Source: Burkholderia latens (GTDB taxonomy: Bacteria > Pseudomonadota > Gammaproteobacteria > Burkholderiales > Burkholderiaceae). Taken from it: 64,000 bases of DNA. The notes under the pieces were generated by a model that saw only the letters and a list, made by a program, of their open reading frames with translations, ran no database searches and was not told where the DNA came from. Below are positions 38,210 to 46,877 of the stretch, in pieces (the stretch's first letter is position 1; each line of letters starts with the position of its first letter). A program made the position numbers and the translations under genes. Where the stretch lies: NCBI RefSeq assembly GCF_001718795.1, contig NZ_CP013438.1, positions 1,426,001 to 1,490,000 of the forward strand. The letters run 5' to 3'.

Positions 38210-39063
38210 CGGAGTCCTAATGCCTTCAGAAACGTATGCTCGTCATCCGAGCGGTAATTGAGCCGCCGCGACAGTTCCGCCGCCGCGCGCTGCACCTTGT
38301 CGATCAGACCGTCGGCGATCAGCGCCGCGTCGATCTCCGGTCGCGGCACCGTCACCGTGATGCACGCGACGATCTTCTGGGTGTCGTTGCGCACCGGCGC
38401 CGTGACCACCGAGATCCCGCGTTCGAACGACGAATTGCTGACGCCGTAACCGCGCAGCGCGTCTTCGCGAATCGCTTCATAAAGCGCGTCGACCGTTGCC
38501 GGCGTCGCGCTCGTCATCTGGTTCAGCGTGCCTTCCGGATACAACGCGCGCAACTCCGCGAGAGACAGGTCGCCCATCAGCACGTGGCCGTGCGTCGTCG
38601 CGTGCGCGGGCAGCCGCGTGCCGACGTTCACGCGAATCGAGCTGAACACCGGCGCCTGGCTCTGCGCCTTCGCGACGAACACCACGTCGCGCCCGTCGCG
38701 GATCACGATGTGCGTCGTGAAGCCGGTCGCGTCGCGCAGGCTCTCGATCACCGGCAGCCCGAGATCGGTCAGCTCCAGCGAGCTCAGATATTCGAAACCG
38801 AGCCGCAGCACGGCGATGCCGAGCTTGTAGTTGCGATCCTTGTCGGCGCGCTCGAGAAAGCCGAGCGATTCGAGCGTCTGCAGCAGACGGAACACCGTCG
38901 TGCGGGGGATGCCGAGCCGCTTCGACAGTTCCGGCGCGCCGAGCACCGGCTCGCGCGGCGAGAATTCGGCGAGGATCCGCAAACCGCGTTCGAGGCCCGG
39001 CACCACGTAGCTGGCTTCGGACTTCGCGTTTTCCGTGTCCTGGCGTTCCAGCGGTTCGCTCAT
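38206..39063 (-). CDS. IclR family regulator inside the catabolic operon
   Basis: 285 residues. The N-terminal winged helix-turn-helix holds VPGLERGLRILAEFSPREPV and the recognition helix GIPRTTVFRLLQTLESLGFL. The C-terminal effector domain has VGTRLPAHATTHGHVLMGDL and PVRNDTQKIVACITV. It overlaps the alpha/beta hydrolase start region and the SDR gene by 4 nt each, so it is cotranscribed with the genes it probably controls. Its recognition helix differs by one residue from that of the second IclR protein at 44712-45671. Confidence 0.9.
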   Translation of the reverse strand: MSEPLERQDTENAKSEASYVVPGLERGLRILAEFSPREPVLGAPELSKRLGIPRTTVFRLLQTLESLGFLERADKDRNYKLGIAVLRLGFEYLSSLELTDLGLPVIESLRDATGFTTHIVIRDGRDVVFVAKAQSQAPVFSSIRVNVGTRLPAHATTHGHVLMGDLSLAELRALYPEGTLNQMTSATPATVDALYEAIREDALRGYGVSNSSFERGISVVTAPVRNDTQKIVACITVTVPRPEIDAALIADGLIDKVQRAAAELSRRLNYRSDDEHTFLKALGLR

Positions 39064-39956
39064 TCCAGCCCCCGTTGACGATCGCATTGGCGGCAGAACG
39101 CATCGATCAGCGATGAATAAACGGCCGGCGCTTCGACGTAGCCCGCATGACCGGCCTGCGGAATCACCTGCAGCTTCACGTGCGCGGCCGCGGCGATCCG
39201 CTCGCATGCAGCGGGCGGCGTGATCGCGTCGTGTGCGCCGACCGCGACCGCCGTGCGGCCGCGAAAACCGGCGAGGTCGGACGCGAGATCGGCGTTCGCG
39301 AGCAGATGCGTGGCCTGCGCATAGCCGGCCGGCACGATGCGCGCCATGTTCCAGCGCACCCATGCACGTGCTTCCTCGCCCGCGAAACCGGACAGCATGT
39401 TGCCGCTGCGCTGCTCCGCGAGCCCGGCCGGGCCGAGTTCCGCGAGCATCGCGAGACGCGCATCGCGCCGCGTGTCGCGCGTTTCGGCGGGCGCGCTGCC
39501 GTAGCCGCCCGCGGGCGAGATCAGCAGCAGGCCGGCGATCCGCGCAGGCATCACGCGTGCCAACCCGCCCGCGATGATCGCGCCGAGCGAATGCCCGACC
39601 AGCACGCAGCGTTCGATGCCGAGTGCCTCGAGCCACGCGTTCAGCGACGCCGCGTAATCGGCCGCCGCCGGCGACGCGCCGTGCACGGGCGTCGACGCGC
39701 CGTAGCCGGGCGCATCCCACGCGAGCACGCGCCGCGACGCACCTAGCGTGTCGAGCTGGCGCACCCACGATGCGGCGCCCGAGCCGATCCCGTGCAGCAG
39801 CACGACGGGCAGCGCGCGGCCTGCGTGCTGCGCGCCGGCCTCACGATAGCCGATCGTGCCCGTCGCGCCGGCCGCGCAACGCTGTTCGGGAAACTGCCCG
39901 AGCAGCGCGGCGAACGCCGCGGTGCGGTCGCGTTCACGTTTGTCGATGACACTCAT
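39060..39956 (-). CDS. Alpha/beta hydrolase
   Basis: 298 residues. Oxyanion region LLHGIGSGAASWVRQLDTLG, nucleophile elbow VGHSLGAIIAGG (serine), acid VGAHDAITPP and histidine QAGHAGYVEAP. This resembles C-C bond hydrolases and enol-lactonases that act after extradiol or intradiol ring opening. It sits between the cupin and IclR genes of the operon (18-bp gap and 4-nt overlap). Whether it splits a C-C bond or an ester cannot be read. Confidence 0.86.
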   Translation of the reverse strand: MSVIDKRERDRTAAFAALLGQFPEQRCAAGATGTIGYREAGAQHAGRALPVVLLHGIGSGAASWVRQLDTLGASRRVLAWDAPGYGASTPVHGASPAAADYAASLNAWLEALGIERCVLVGHSLGAIIAGGLARVMPARIAGLLLISPAGGYGSAPAETRDTRRDARLAMLAELGPAGLAEQRSGNMLSGFAGEEARAWVRWNMARIVPAGYAQATHLLANADLASDLAGFRGRTAVAVGAHDAITPPAACERIAAAAHVKLQVIPQAGHAGYVEAPAVYSSLIDAFCRQCDRQRGLE

Positions 39957-39974
39957 CGCTTGCTCCGCCCCGTC

Positions 39975-40502
39975 TCAGCGCTTGATCTTCGCGAGCGGCG
40001 AATCCGGCGGATACGTCGGCGTGATCGGCTTCGGCGAACCGAGCATCACGCACATCAGCGCGTCTTCCTCGCCGATGTTGATTTCCGTGCGATACACGCC
40101 CGGCGGCACCGAGATCAGATCGCGCTCGCCGAGAATGGCTTCCCAGGTCTCGCCGTCGCGCTCGCAGATCACCTTCATCTTGCCGCGCAGCACGAAGAAG
40201 ATTTCCTCGACGTCGACGTGGATGTGGCTCGGGCCGATGTTGCCGGCCGGGATCACCATCGTCGAGAACGTGAAGTTGCCGGCCGGCACCGTATTGACGT
40301 CCTTCGCGACGCCCGTGCCGCCGGTGCCGACGTAGCGCATCTGCGCACGGCGGTATTTCGGGTCGTAGTCGGCCTGGAACTTCAGTGCGTCCCAGTCGTA
40401 GCGACGCGTCGCGTAGCGCGCGACACGCCCTTCCATCCAGTCGCCGAAGCTTGCGCCTTCCGGCTGGTCCCACGACTTGCGTTCGAGATCTGCGTCCGCC
40501 AT
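39975..40502 (-). CDS. Cupin domain protein
   Basis: 175 residues. The metal-binding cupin motif is GPSHIHVDVEEIFFVLRGKM (two histidines and a glutamate), with the second motif around PPGVYRTEINIGEE. It may be an isomerase, a decarboxylase or a ring-cleavage enzyme; the single cupin domain does not decide. AAGGAGAG lies just upstream of the ATG at 40502. It lies between an SDR gene and an alpha/beta hydrolase gene in the operon. Confidence 0.82.
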   Translation of the reverse strand: MADADLERKSWDQPEGASFGDWMEGRVARYATRRYDWDALKFQADYDPKYRRAQMRYVGTGGTGVAKDVNTVPAGNFTFSTMVIPAGNIGPSHIHVDVEEIFFVLRGKMKVICERDGETWEAILGERDLISVPPGVYRTEINIGEEDALMCVMLGSPKPITPTYPPDSPLAKIKR

Positions 40503-40536
40503 CGTTCTCTCCTTCATTCCCAATGAAAACTTCGAT

Positions 40537-41307
40537 TCAATTCATTACGAAGCCGCCGTTCACCGGCAGCAGTTGACCCGTCACGAAGCGCGCGCCGTCC
40601 GACAGCAGGAACAGCACGGGGCCCGTCACGTCGTCGGGCACCTGCGCGCGCGTGAGCGCCCGCCCCTGCATGTAGAACGCGTGACGCTCCGCCGGCACGT
40701 AGGCCGTCGCCTCGACTTCGGTGAGCCCCGGCGCAATTGCATTGACCGTCACGCCGTGCGCGCCGAACTCGCGCGCCTGCGCATGCGTCATCGCGATCAC
40801 CGCGCCCTTGCTCGCGACGTACGCGAGCAGCTTCGGCGCGCCCCACAGCGCGGTGTCCGATGCGAGGTTCACGATCGCGCCGCGGCCCGACTTCGCGAGG
40901 TGCGGCAGCGCCGCATTGCTGACGAGCCAAACGCCGCGCACGTTCACGTTCATCACGGCATCCCAGGTCGGCACGTCGAGCTCCGTCGACAACTTGCCGC
41001 CCGAGTTCGTGATCGCCGCGTTGTTAATCAGCGCGTCGATGCCGCCGAGCGCCGCCGCGCCCTGCGCGACGAATGCGTCGATGCTCGCCGGATCGGCCAG
41101 GTCGAGCGCGAAGAAGTGCGCGGTGTGGCCGGCTTGCGCGAGCTGCGCGGCCAGCGCACGGCCCTCGTCGGCGAGCACGTCGCCGAACGCGACCTGCGCG
41201 CCCGCGGCGACCAGCGCTTTCACGAACGCCGCGCCGAGACCGCGCGCGCCGCCCGTGACGAGCACACGGCGCCCCGGCAGCGAAACGACCGGCGCGAACT
41301 CAGCCAT
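40537..41307 (-). CDS. Short-chain dehydrogenase/reductase
   Basis: 256 residues with a complete classical active site: VLVTGGARGLGAAFVKAL, LINNAAITNSG, NLASDTALWG (catalytic Ser) and LAYVASKGAVIAMTHA (Tyr, Lys). The end LLPVNGGFVMN is typical. In Rieske systems such an SDR re-aromatises the cis-dihydrodiol to a catechol; that is the likely role here. Its start overlaps the end of the Rieske alpha-subunit gene by 8 nt. Confidence 0.9.
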   Translation of the reverse strand: MAEFAPVVSLPGRRVLVTGGARGLGAAFVKALVAAGAQVAFGDVLADEGRALAAQLAQAGHTAHFFALDLADPASIDAFVAQGAAALGGIDALINNAAITNSGGKLSTELDVPTWDAVMNVNVRGVWLVSNAALPHLAKSGRGAIVNLASDTALWGAPKLLAYVASKGAVIAMTHAQAREFGAHGVTVNAIAPGLTEVEATAYVPAERHAFYMQGRALTRAQVPDDVTGPVLFLLSDGARFVTGQLLPVNGGFVMN

Positions 41308-42370
41308 TCGCGGGCTCCGCCGCGGCTTGCGCCGCACGGTGCGCGTCGAGTGCGGACAGATGTTCCTGCGCGCGCTGGCGCAGCATCCGGCGCACGCGCG
41401 TGATGCCGACGTCGTGCTGATACAGGTATTCGTGATCGCGCGCGTTCGGCGCGAGGCTTTCGAGGACGTAGCGGTCCTGCTCGAGCACGTCCCAGTGCAG
41501 GCCTTCGAGGCGGTTGCGGTACATGAAGCGCCATACGTCGCGCTGCCAGCCGCTGACCTTGCGGGTGCGCCAGAAGTAGACCTGGCAGTTGTCGCCGTCG
41601 ACCGGCGTCGCGAAGCCGATGATCCCGAAGTTGCCGCCCGGGCCGAACTTCTGCTTGTACGGAATCGCGAGACGCATCCACAGGCAGCCCGTTTCGCCGA
41701 GCTCGACCCAGTCGAAGTTCACGTCGCGCTGGCCGATCTTCTCGAACATCAGGCCCGTTTCCGTCTTGCGCACGCGCATCTCGGCCTGCTTGTCGCCTTC
41801 GGCCATCGAGTGCGACGTCGCGTGCAGATACGCGCCGTGCATCGGGTCCATCACGTTGTCGATCGCGTACTGGTAATTGCACTTCCAGTTCGACACGCAC
41901 AGGAAGTGCGCATATTCGTCGGCGACCAGTTCCTCCGGCAGGTTCAGCGGAGCCGGCTCGCCGTGCGCTTCGTCGCCGAACCACAGGAAGATCGCGCCGG
42001 CCTTCTCTTCGACCGGATACGACTTCACGCACTTCGTGCCTTCGAGCGGACAGTTCGATACGGCCGGCACCCGATTGACCGTGCCGCCGCCGTCGACTTC
42101 GATGCCGTGATACCAGCAGGCGATGTTGCCGCCGAGGTTCCAGCCGAGCGACAGGCGCGCGCCGCGGTGCGGGCAGCGATCTTCCAGCGCATGGACCTTT
42201 CCTTCGTGATCGCGCCACAGCACGATCTGCTCGGACAGGCGCGTGAGGCCGACGGGCGCGTTCGACACCTGCCAGCTCGGCGCGACGGGATACCAATAGT
42301 TCTTGATGCCGCGGTCCAGGTAGTCGCGGACCGGGTCGTGTGGGACTTCATGTTGTGCGGGGGACGTCAT
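41300..42370 (-). CDS. Rieske aromatic-ring-hydroxylating oxygenase, alpha subunit
   Basis: 356 residues. The Rieske [2Fe-2S] ligands are C66/H68 (EDRCPHRGARLS) and C85/H88 (IACWYHGI). The mononuclear iron site is in NVMDPMHGAYLHATSH: H178 and H183 with D171 or D175 close by. The enzyme adds O2 (or one O atom) to an aromatic or related substrate. No beta-subunit gene lies near, so it belongs to the alpha-only class (phthalate/vanillate-oxygenase-like). Electrons would come from the ferredoxin and reductase in the same operon. Confidence 0.92.
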   Translation of the reverse strand: MTSPAQHEVPHDPVRDYLDRGIKNYWYPVAPSWQVSNAPVGLTRLSEQIVLWRDHEGKVHALEDRCPHRGARLSLGWNLGGNIACWYHGIEVDGGGTVNRVPAVSNCPLEGTKCVKSYPVEEKAGAIFLWFGDEAHGEPAPLNLPEELVADEYAHFLCVSNWKCNYQYAIDNVMDPMHGAYLHATSHSMAEGDKQAEMRVRKTETGLMFEKIGQRDVNFDWVELGETGCLWMRLAIPYKQKFGPGGNFGIIGFATPVDGDNCQVYFWRTRKVSGWQRDVWRFMYRNRLEGLHWDVLEQDRYVLESLAPNARDHEYLYQHDVGITRVRRMLRQRAQEHLSALDAHRAAQAAAEPANG

Positions 42371-42430
42371 CAGTGTGCTCCGGATGCGGTTGTCGGGTCG
42401 GCGCTCAGGCGCGCGGCGCGGTCGCTGCGC

Positions 42431-42742
42431 TCATTCCGCCAGCGACGCGATTTCGGCGCGGAAACGCTCGGCGGTCCATACGCTGCCGTCCGGCGCGCGA
42501 AAGCCGATGCGGTTCAGCCCGGCGACGACATCGTCCAGCTCCGTCGCGCCGCTCTCGAACACGCGTTCGAGCGCGTCGCCGAGGTCGTTCTCATACTGCG
42601 TCGGCGCGGCCTTGCGGTTCTGCCACACCTGGTTCTCGACCTGCCCCGGGATCTCGATCTGCCCCTTGCCCGCAACGTTGTTCGGCTGCGGCGCCACCCA
42701 CGGCTTCAGGAAGGGATTGAAATTGACGGTCGCTTCTTTCAT
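42431..42742 (-). CDS. Small protein linked to Rieske oxygenases (recombinase-like helix-turn-helix domain)
   Basis: 103 residues, soluble. The N-terminus has NFNPFLKPWVAPQPNN and the C-terminal half TQYENDLGDALERVFESGAT and VVAGLNRIGFRAPDGSVWTA; this latter part looks like the helix-turn-helix of resolvase-type recombinases (new combinations of LN, G, W). No catalytic recombinase domain is present. The ATG is 1 bp after the ferredoxin stop, and the oxygenase gene follows 60 bp later. It may be a regulatory or assembly subunit of the oxygenase; that is only an inference. Confidence 0.72.
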   Translation of the reverse strand: MKEATVNFNPFLKPWVAPQPNNVAGKGQIEIPGQVENQVWQNRKAAPTQYENDLGDALERVFESGATELDDVVAGLNRIGFRAPDGSVWTAERFRAEIASLAE

Positions 42743-42743
42743 G

Positions 42744-43061
42744 TCACTCCACCTTGATCTGGATTTCCTCACCCGCCAGGCGCACCGCGTACTGCTTCAG
42801 CGCACGCCCGCCCGGGCCCTTCAGGCATTCGCCGGTCTTGATGTCGAACACGGCCTCGTGCAGCGGGCATTCGACCGTGCCTTCGTCGACGAACCCCTGC
42901 GTCAGCAACGCGTATGCATGCGGACACACGTTCTCGAGCGCATACACGTCGTCGCCGACGCGGTAGATCCCGATTTCGACGCCGTCGGTCCGCTTGAACT
43001 CGATCGGCGTGTCTTCCGACAGCGCGCCGGCATGGCCGGCGCAAACCCATTGTTCAGACAT
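42744..43061 (-). CDS. Rieske-type [2Fe-2S] ferredoxin of an oxygenase system
   Basis: 105 residues, the standard length. Cluster ligands are C46/H48 (LENVCPHAYALL) and C65/H68 (VECPLHEAVFD). It shuttles electrons from the FAD reductase to the oxygenase alpha subunit. It is the first gene of the 14-kb catabolic operon. AAGGAAGGGTGTGAG precedes the ATG. Its promoter has TATAAT at 43140-43145 and an IclR-type palindrome just downstream. Confidence 0.93.
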   Translation of the reverse strand: MSEQWVCAGHAGALSEDTPIEFKRTDGVEIGIYRVGDDVYALENVCPHAYALLTQGFVDEGTVECPLHEAVFDIKTGECLKGPGGRALKQYAVRLAGEEIQIKVE

Positions 43062-43104
43062 CTCACACCCTTCCTTCTGATCGACTCTCGGTTCGCTCCG
43101 GATT

Positions 43105-43122
43105 TGTTCCATATCCGGAACA
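43105..43122. promoter_or_regulatory. IclR-type operator TGTTCC-N6-GGAACA in front of the catabolic operon
   Basis: Perfect 6-bp arms with the 6-bp spacer ATATCC. It lies 44-61 bp upstream of the ferredoxin ATG and about 11-28 bp downstream of the predicted transcript start. An identical palindrome lies in the leader of the divergent porin gene. The two adjacent IclR proteins are the likely binders. Confidence 0.65.
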
Positions 43123-43139
43123 GCAGTTTATGGATGGTG

Positions 43140-43167
43140 ATTATAGGAGTGACTTTCCGCGAGTAAA
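43140..43167 (-). promoter_or_regulatory. Promoter of the catabolic operon
   Basis: On the minus strand TTTACT (43162-43167) and a perfect TATAAT (43140-43145) are separated by 16 bp. The transcript start would be near 43133, about 72 bp before the ferredoxin ATG. Confidence 0.55.
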
Positions 43168-43341
43168 ACAAAAAGCTGCAGGTCCTAGGGAAAACACCGA
43201 CTGCCCGGGCGGCAATTGCGCACCCGCCCCGCAACAAGTCGAATTTTTTGTTTGTTGACGGGCATTTATGTCTGCGCTGCGCGATACCACGTATCGCATC
43301 CGGGATTGCCCGAACCCTCATCCGGCCCGATAAATTTATTT

Positions 43342-43369
43342 TTGATACTCGGTGCAACGCCTCTATACT
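43342..43369 (+). promoter_or_regulatory. Promoter of the porin gene
   Basis: TTGATA (43342-43347) and TATACT (43364-43369) separated by 16 bp. The transcript start would be near 43376, about 133 bp before the porin ATG, just ahead of the second palindrome. Confidence 0.55.
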
Positions 43370-43389
43370 CCATTCCATCAGAGGCACAC

Positions 43390-43407
43390 TGTTCCTTATA
43401 TGGAACA
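43390..43407. promoter_or_regulatory. IclR-type operator TGTTCC-N6-GGAACA in front of the porin gene
   Basis: Same 6-bp arms and same spacing as the palindrome at 43105-43122; here the spacer is TTATAT. It lies about 14-31 bp downstream of the predicted porin transcript start, mirroring the geometry on the catabolic side. This suggests one regulator controls both directions. Confidence 0.65.
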
Positions 43408-43508
43408 TAAAAATGCCCGCCGGTGGTGAAGATCGCGCGACGGCCGGCCGTCCCCGCGCCCGCCGCCACGACGCGTTTTTCATCAGGTTTGGAGAGTCAG
43501 GAGATCAA

Positions 43509-44588
43509 ATGGTCAAGCAAGCGGTAGCAGCAGCAGTGATCGGAATGGGCGCCCTGTCGGGCGCTTGGGCGCAGAGCAGCGTGGTGCTGTACGGGAGCCT
43601 GGATGCCGGCATCGCGTACGTGAACAACGTCGGCGGCCATGCGAAGTGGGCGATGATCCAGGGCAATACACAGCCCGACCGGTGGGGTCTGAAGGGCAAG
43701 GAAGATCTCGGCGGCGGCCTGTCTGCGATCTTCCAGCTCGAAAACGGCTTCTATACGAACAACGGCCAGTTCGCGACCGCGAACACCATCTGGAACCGCG
43801 CCGCCTATGTCGGTCTGAGTTCCGACCGCTACGGCACGCTGACGCTCGGACGCCAGACGCCGCTCACGTTCGACTACCTCGATCCGCTCAGCACCGCGTA
43901 CCTCGCGCTGAGCTGGTATGCGTTCCACCCCGGCAACATCGACGGGCTCGCCGCGACCGGCAACGTGCCGTACAACAACGCGGTCAAGTACCGGTCGCCG
44001 AATGTCGCGGGCTTCTCGGCCGCGGCAACGATGGCGCTCGGCAACACGACGAACTTCTCGACCGGCAAGTCGGTCGGCGTCGCGCTGAACTATGCGAACG
44101 GACCGTTCAAGGCGGCGGCCGTCTACTCGAACGAGCACGACCGCGCGATCCTGATCGGCCAGACGGGCATCACGTCGTTCCAGGGGCAAAACACTGCGAA
44201 CGGCTATCTCGCGAACAAGGTCGAGAACATCGGCGCGGGCGCGTCGTACCAGATCGGCGACTTTCTCGTGCATGGCCTGTACACGCGCGTGAAGATGCAG
44301 TCGAACGGGTTCTCCGACACGTTCCAGAGCTACGACGCGGGCGTGAACTACCGCAGCAGTGCGTTCAATACGATCGCGGGCGGCGCGGCGACGACGACGC
44401 TGGCCGGACGCCGCTGGACGCAGGTCGAGCTGGGCGACATCTACGCGCTGTCGAAGCGCACGCAGCTTTATGCGAACGTGCTGTACGAGCACGGTTCGGG
44501 CGGCGCGAAAGCCGCGTTCTTCACCGCCGGCACGTCGAGCACGTCGAATCAGGTGATCGTGCTGACCGGCATTCACCACTCGTTCTGA
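43509..44588 (+). CDS. Gram-negative general porin (Burkholderia OmpC-like)
   Basis: 359 residues. A signal peptide ends at SGAWAQ; the mature protein starts SSVVLYGSLDAGIAYV, typical of the beta-proteobacterial trimeric 16-strand porins. Other landmarks are RWGLKGKEDLGGGLSAIFQL and LTLGRQTPLTFDYL, and the last residues VLTGIHHSF end in the Phe needed for outer-membrane assembly. It probably lets the substrate of the adjacent catabolic operon enter the periplasm. AGGAGATCAA precedes the ATG, and a strong terminator follows. Confidence 0.93.
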   Translation: MVKQAVAAAVIGMGALSGAWAQSSVVLYGSLDAGIAYVNNVGGHAKWAMIQGNTQPDRWGLKGKEDLGGGLSAIFQLENGFYTNNGQFATANTIWNRAAYVGLSSDRYGTLTLGRQTPLTFDYLDPLSTAYLALSWYAFHPGNIDGLAATGNVPYNNAVKYRSPNVAGFSAAATMALGNTTNFSTGKSVGVALNYANGPFKAAAVYSNEHDRAILIGQTGITSFQGQNTANGYLANKVENIGAGASYQIGDFLVHGLYTRVKMQSNGFSDTFQSYDAGVNYRSSAFNTIAGGAATTTLAGRRWTQVELGDIYALSKRTQLYANVLYEHGSGGAKAAFFTAGTSSTSNQVIVLTGIHHSF

Positions 44589-44623
44589 GCGGCGCCGGTC
44601 GCACCCATCCGATGCAGGAAACG

Positions 44624-44654
44624 AAAAGAGCAGCCCGCGGGCTGCTCTTTTGTC
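44624..44654. terminator. Strong terminator between porin and IclR genes, probably bidirectional
   Basis: AAAAGAGCAGCCCGC pairs perfectly with GCGGGCTGCTCTTTT. A-run and T-run flank the stem on the two sides, so it could end both the porin transcript and the convergent IclR transcript. Confidence 0.8.
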
Positions 44655-44711
44655 TTTGACGATGGACTACAGGCGATTGGCGAAACCGCGCGACGCCGCT
44701 TGTTCGACCGA

Positions 44712-45671
44712 TCAGAACATCGCGACGCGGTGCCGCGCGTGCGCGAACGTCGGATCGCTTTCGAGCGGCCGGTAGTTCAGCCGTTGCGACAGGTCGACCG
44801 CCGCGCCGCACACCGCTTCGACGAGCCGCTCCTTCTCGCCCGCCTCGCCGATCTCGGAGCGCGGCACCGTCGCGGTAATTGCCGCGACGATCGCGCCCGA
44901 ATGGTCGCGCACCGGCGCGGTCACGGCCGAGATGCCGCTCTCGAACGCAGCCTCGCTGACCGCGTAGCCGAGCCGCGCGTACTGACGCACGCGCTCGTAC
45001 AGTTCGTCGACCGTTCCCGGCGTGCGCTCGGTGAACTGTTCGAGCCGCTTCTCCGGATACAGCTGACGCAGCGCGTCACGCGTGAGATCGCCCATCAGCA
45101 CGTGGCCGTGCACGGTCGCATGCGCGGGCAACCGCGTGCCGACGTGCACCTTCACCGAGCCGAACATCGACGTGTTGCTCTGCGCCTTTGCGACGAACAC
45201 GACATCGCGCTGGTCGCGAATCAGCAGATGCGTCGACAGGCCAGTCGCGTCGCGCAGCCGTTCGAGCACCGGCGTGCCGAGGTCAGTCAGTTCGAGCGAG
45301 TTCAGGTATTCGAAACCGAGCCGCAGCACGCCGACGCCGAGCCGGAAATAACGGTCGCCGTTTACGCGCTCGAGAAAGCCGAGCGCCTCGAGCGTCTGCA
45401 GCAGACGGAATGTGGTCGTGCGCGGGATGCCGATGCGCTTGGACAATTCCGGCGCGCCGAGCACCGGCTCGCGCGCGGAGAATTCGGCGAGGATCCGCAG
45501 CCCGCGCTCGAGTCCCGGAACCAGATACGACGACCCGCCGCCCGACGATTCGTCGTCGGCCGCGCCGTGCTTCGGCGCGTCGTGGTCGGCGTCGTCGCCC
45601 GCTGTCGCGAGCGGCGCACTTGCCGGCTTCGCCGGTGGTTTCGATGCGCCGCTCATCGTTGTCTTGGCCAT
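44712..45671 (-). CDS. IclR family regulator, paralogue of the one in the catabolic operon
   Basis: 319 residues: a 60-residue Ala/Pro/Asp-rich N-terminal extension, then VPGLERGLRILAEFSAREPV, recognition helix GIPRTTTFRLLQTLEALGFL, and an effector domain with VGTRLPAHATVHGHVLMGDL. The protein is close to the IclR protein at 38206-39063 along its whole length and nearly identical in the DNA-binding helix, so both may bind the TGTTCC-N6-GGAACA sites. The ATG at 45671 is taken because the frame upstream has non-coding composition. Confidence 0.88.
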   Translation of the reverse strand: MAKTTMSGASKPPAKPASAPLATAGDDADHDAPKHGAADDESSGGGSSYLVPGLERGLRILAEFSAREPVLGAPELSKRIGIPRTTTFRLLQTLEALGFLERVNGDRYFRLGVGVLRLGFEYLNSLELTDLGTPVLERLRDATGLSTHLLIRDQRDVVFVAKAQSNTSMFGSVKVHVGTRLPAHATVHGHVLMGDLTRDALRQLYPEKRLEQFTERTPGTVDELYERVRQYARLGYAVSEAAFESGISAVTAPVRDHSGAIVAAITATVPRSEIGEAGEKERLVEAVCGAAVDLSQRLNYRPLESDPTFAHARHRVAMF

Positions 45672-45926
45672 GTGCGCATGGACGGAAAGAAATCGTTCAC
45701 GAGGTACCAGCGATGACTGATTATCGAATTTCGACCGGGCAGGATCAACAGGATCCGGCGGATGTGGCCGGCACAATGCACCGACGGAATAGTCTGGCGC
45801 GATTGGAAGGATAGCAGCGATAGACGGAGCTGCCCACCGGAACATGCCCGGCCACGACATCTGCGGCACGGCCCTCCGTCATGCCGCGCCGTCGCGCACC
45901 GGGCACCGGGCACCGGACGTCGTGTA

Positions 45927-46877
45927 TCAATCCGAGACGGTCACTTCGACTCTGCGATTCCTCGCGCGTCCGTCGGGCGTACCGTTGTCCGCCAGCGGAT
46001 CGGCGTCGCCCACCACACCGATATGCTGCGCAGGCACCCCGGCTGCGACGAGGATTTGCGCAACTTGCCGGACGCGCGTTTCGGAAAGCGCCTGATTGAA
46101 ACCGGGGCGCGCCGGGCGGGCCTTCACGCTATCCGTGTATCCGGTGACGAGGAGGTTCGAGTCACGGCCCGACGCCGCGATTTCCCTGCCGACGGCCGCC
46201 ACGATGGACGCGGCCCACGGCGCCACCGCCGCATCGCCGGGCCCGAACATGCTGCCGAGCCGAAGCGTCAACGCGCGTCGGCCGGTACCGCCGATCAACT
46301 CGACGTTGCCGGCCGCGATGTCGTCGCGAAGGCGTGCGGAAAGACTGGTGGCCAGCAGATCGAGCGACGACACCGGCGGACGGACGCGCTCCGCGCGGAC
46401 CCAATGATCCACAGCGGCATAGCCGGCGGCCCCCGCCAGCAACGCAGCGACGAGTCCTCCGACGATTCGCAGCCGCGACCGACGCACACGTACCGGCCGC
46501 ACCCACGGATCGACCGCACGCGCCCGCGTGCGTACCGTTTCGGCGACCGGATCGAAGCACAGGCCGCCCGTCACCACCGCGTCATGCACGCACGCGCGAA
46601 TGTGTTGCAAGCGCTGTCGGCCGCCGCTTTCATGGCGATATCGGCCGCAGAAACCGAGATCGAGGATATTCTGGAACACCTCGATCAGATCGAGATGTTC
46701 GCGCGGGCTGCGCATCGCTTCGTCAATCAGCCGGAAGACTCGGTCGCCGCCCTGGCGATCATGGCCGAATGCCGCTGCCAAGCCATTCGTTTGCCACTCG
46801 GCGCCGGTTGCATCGCGTCGTCCCCATTTCGTCTGCATCGCGGCTTCGTCGAGCGCGGAGCACAGGTTGCTGGCGGC
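45927..46877 (-). pseudogene. tssL: 3' part of tssL (type VI secretion, DotU family) with C-terminal OmpA domain
   Basis: The frame carries the latter part of the DotU/TssL cytoplasmic domain (LDEAAMQTKWGRRD; GGDRVFRLIDEAMRSPREHL; ILDLGFCGRYRHESGGRQRL), a membrane helix (VGGLVAALLAGAAGYAAVD) and an OmpA peptidoglycan-binding domain (LLVTGYTDSVKAR; NQALSETRVRQVAQIL; GRARNRRVEVTV). The first 80-100 residues of TssL are missing. Upstream of about 46866 the frame continues only as the antisense of a truncated tssA. The open frame is therefore a fusion by accident; translation from the ATG at 46838 is possible but would give an incomplete TssL. Confidence 0.75.
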
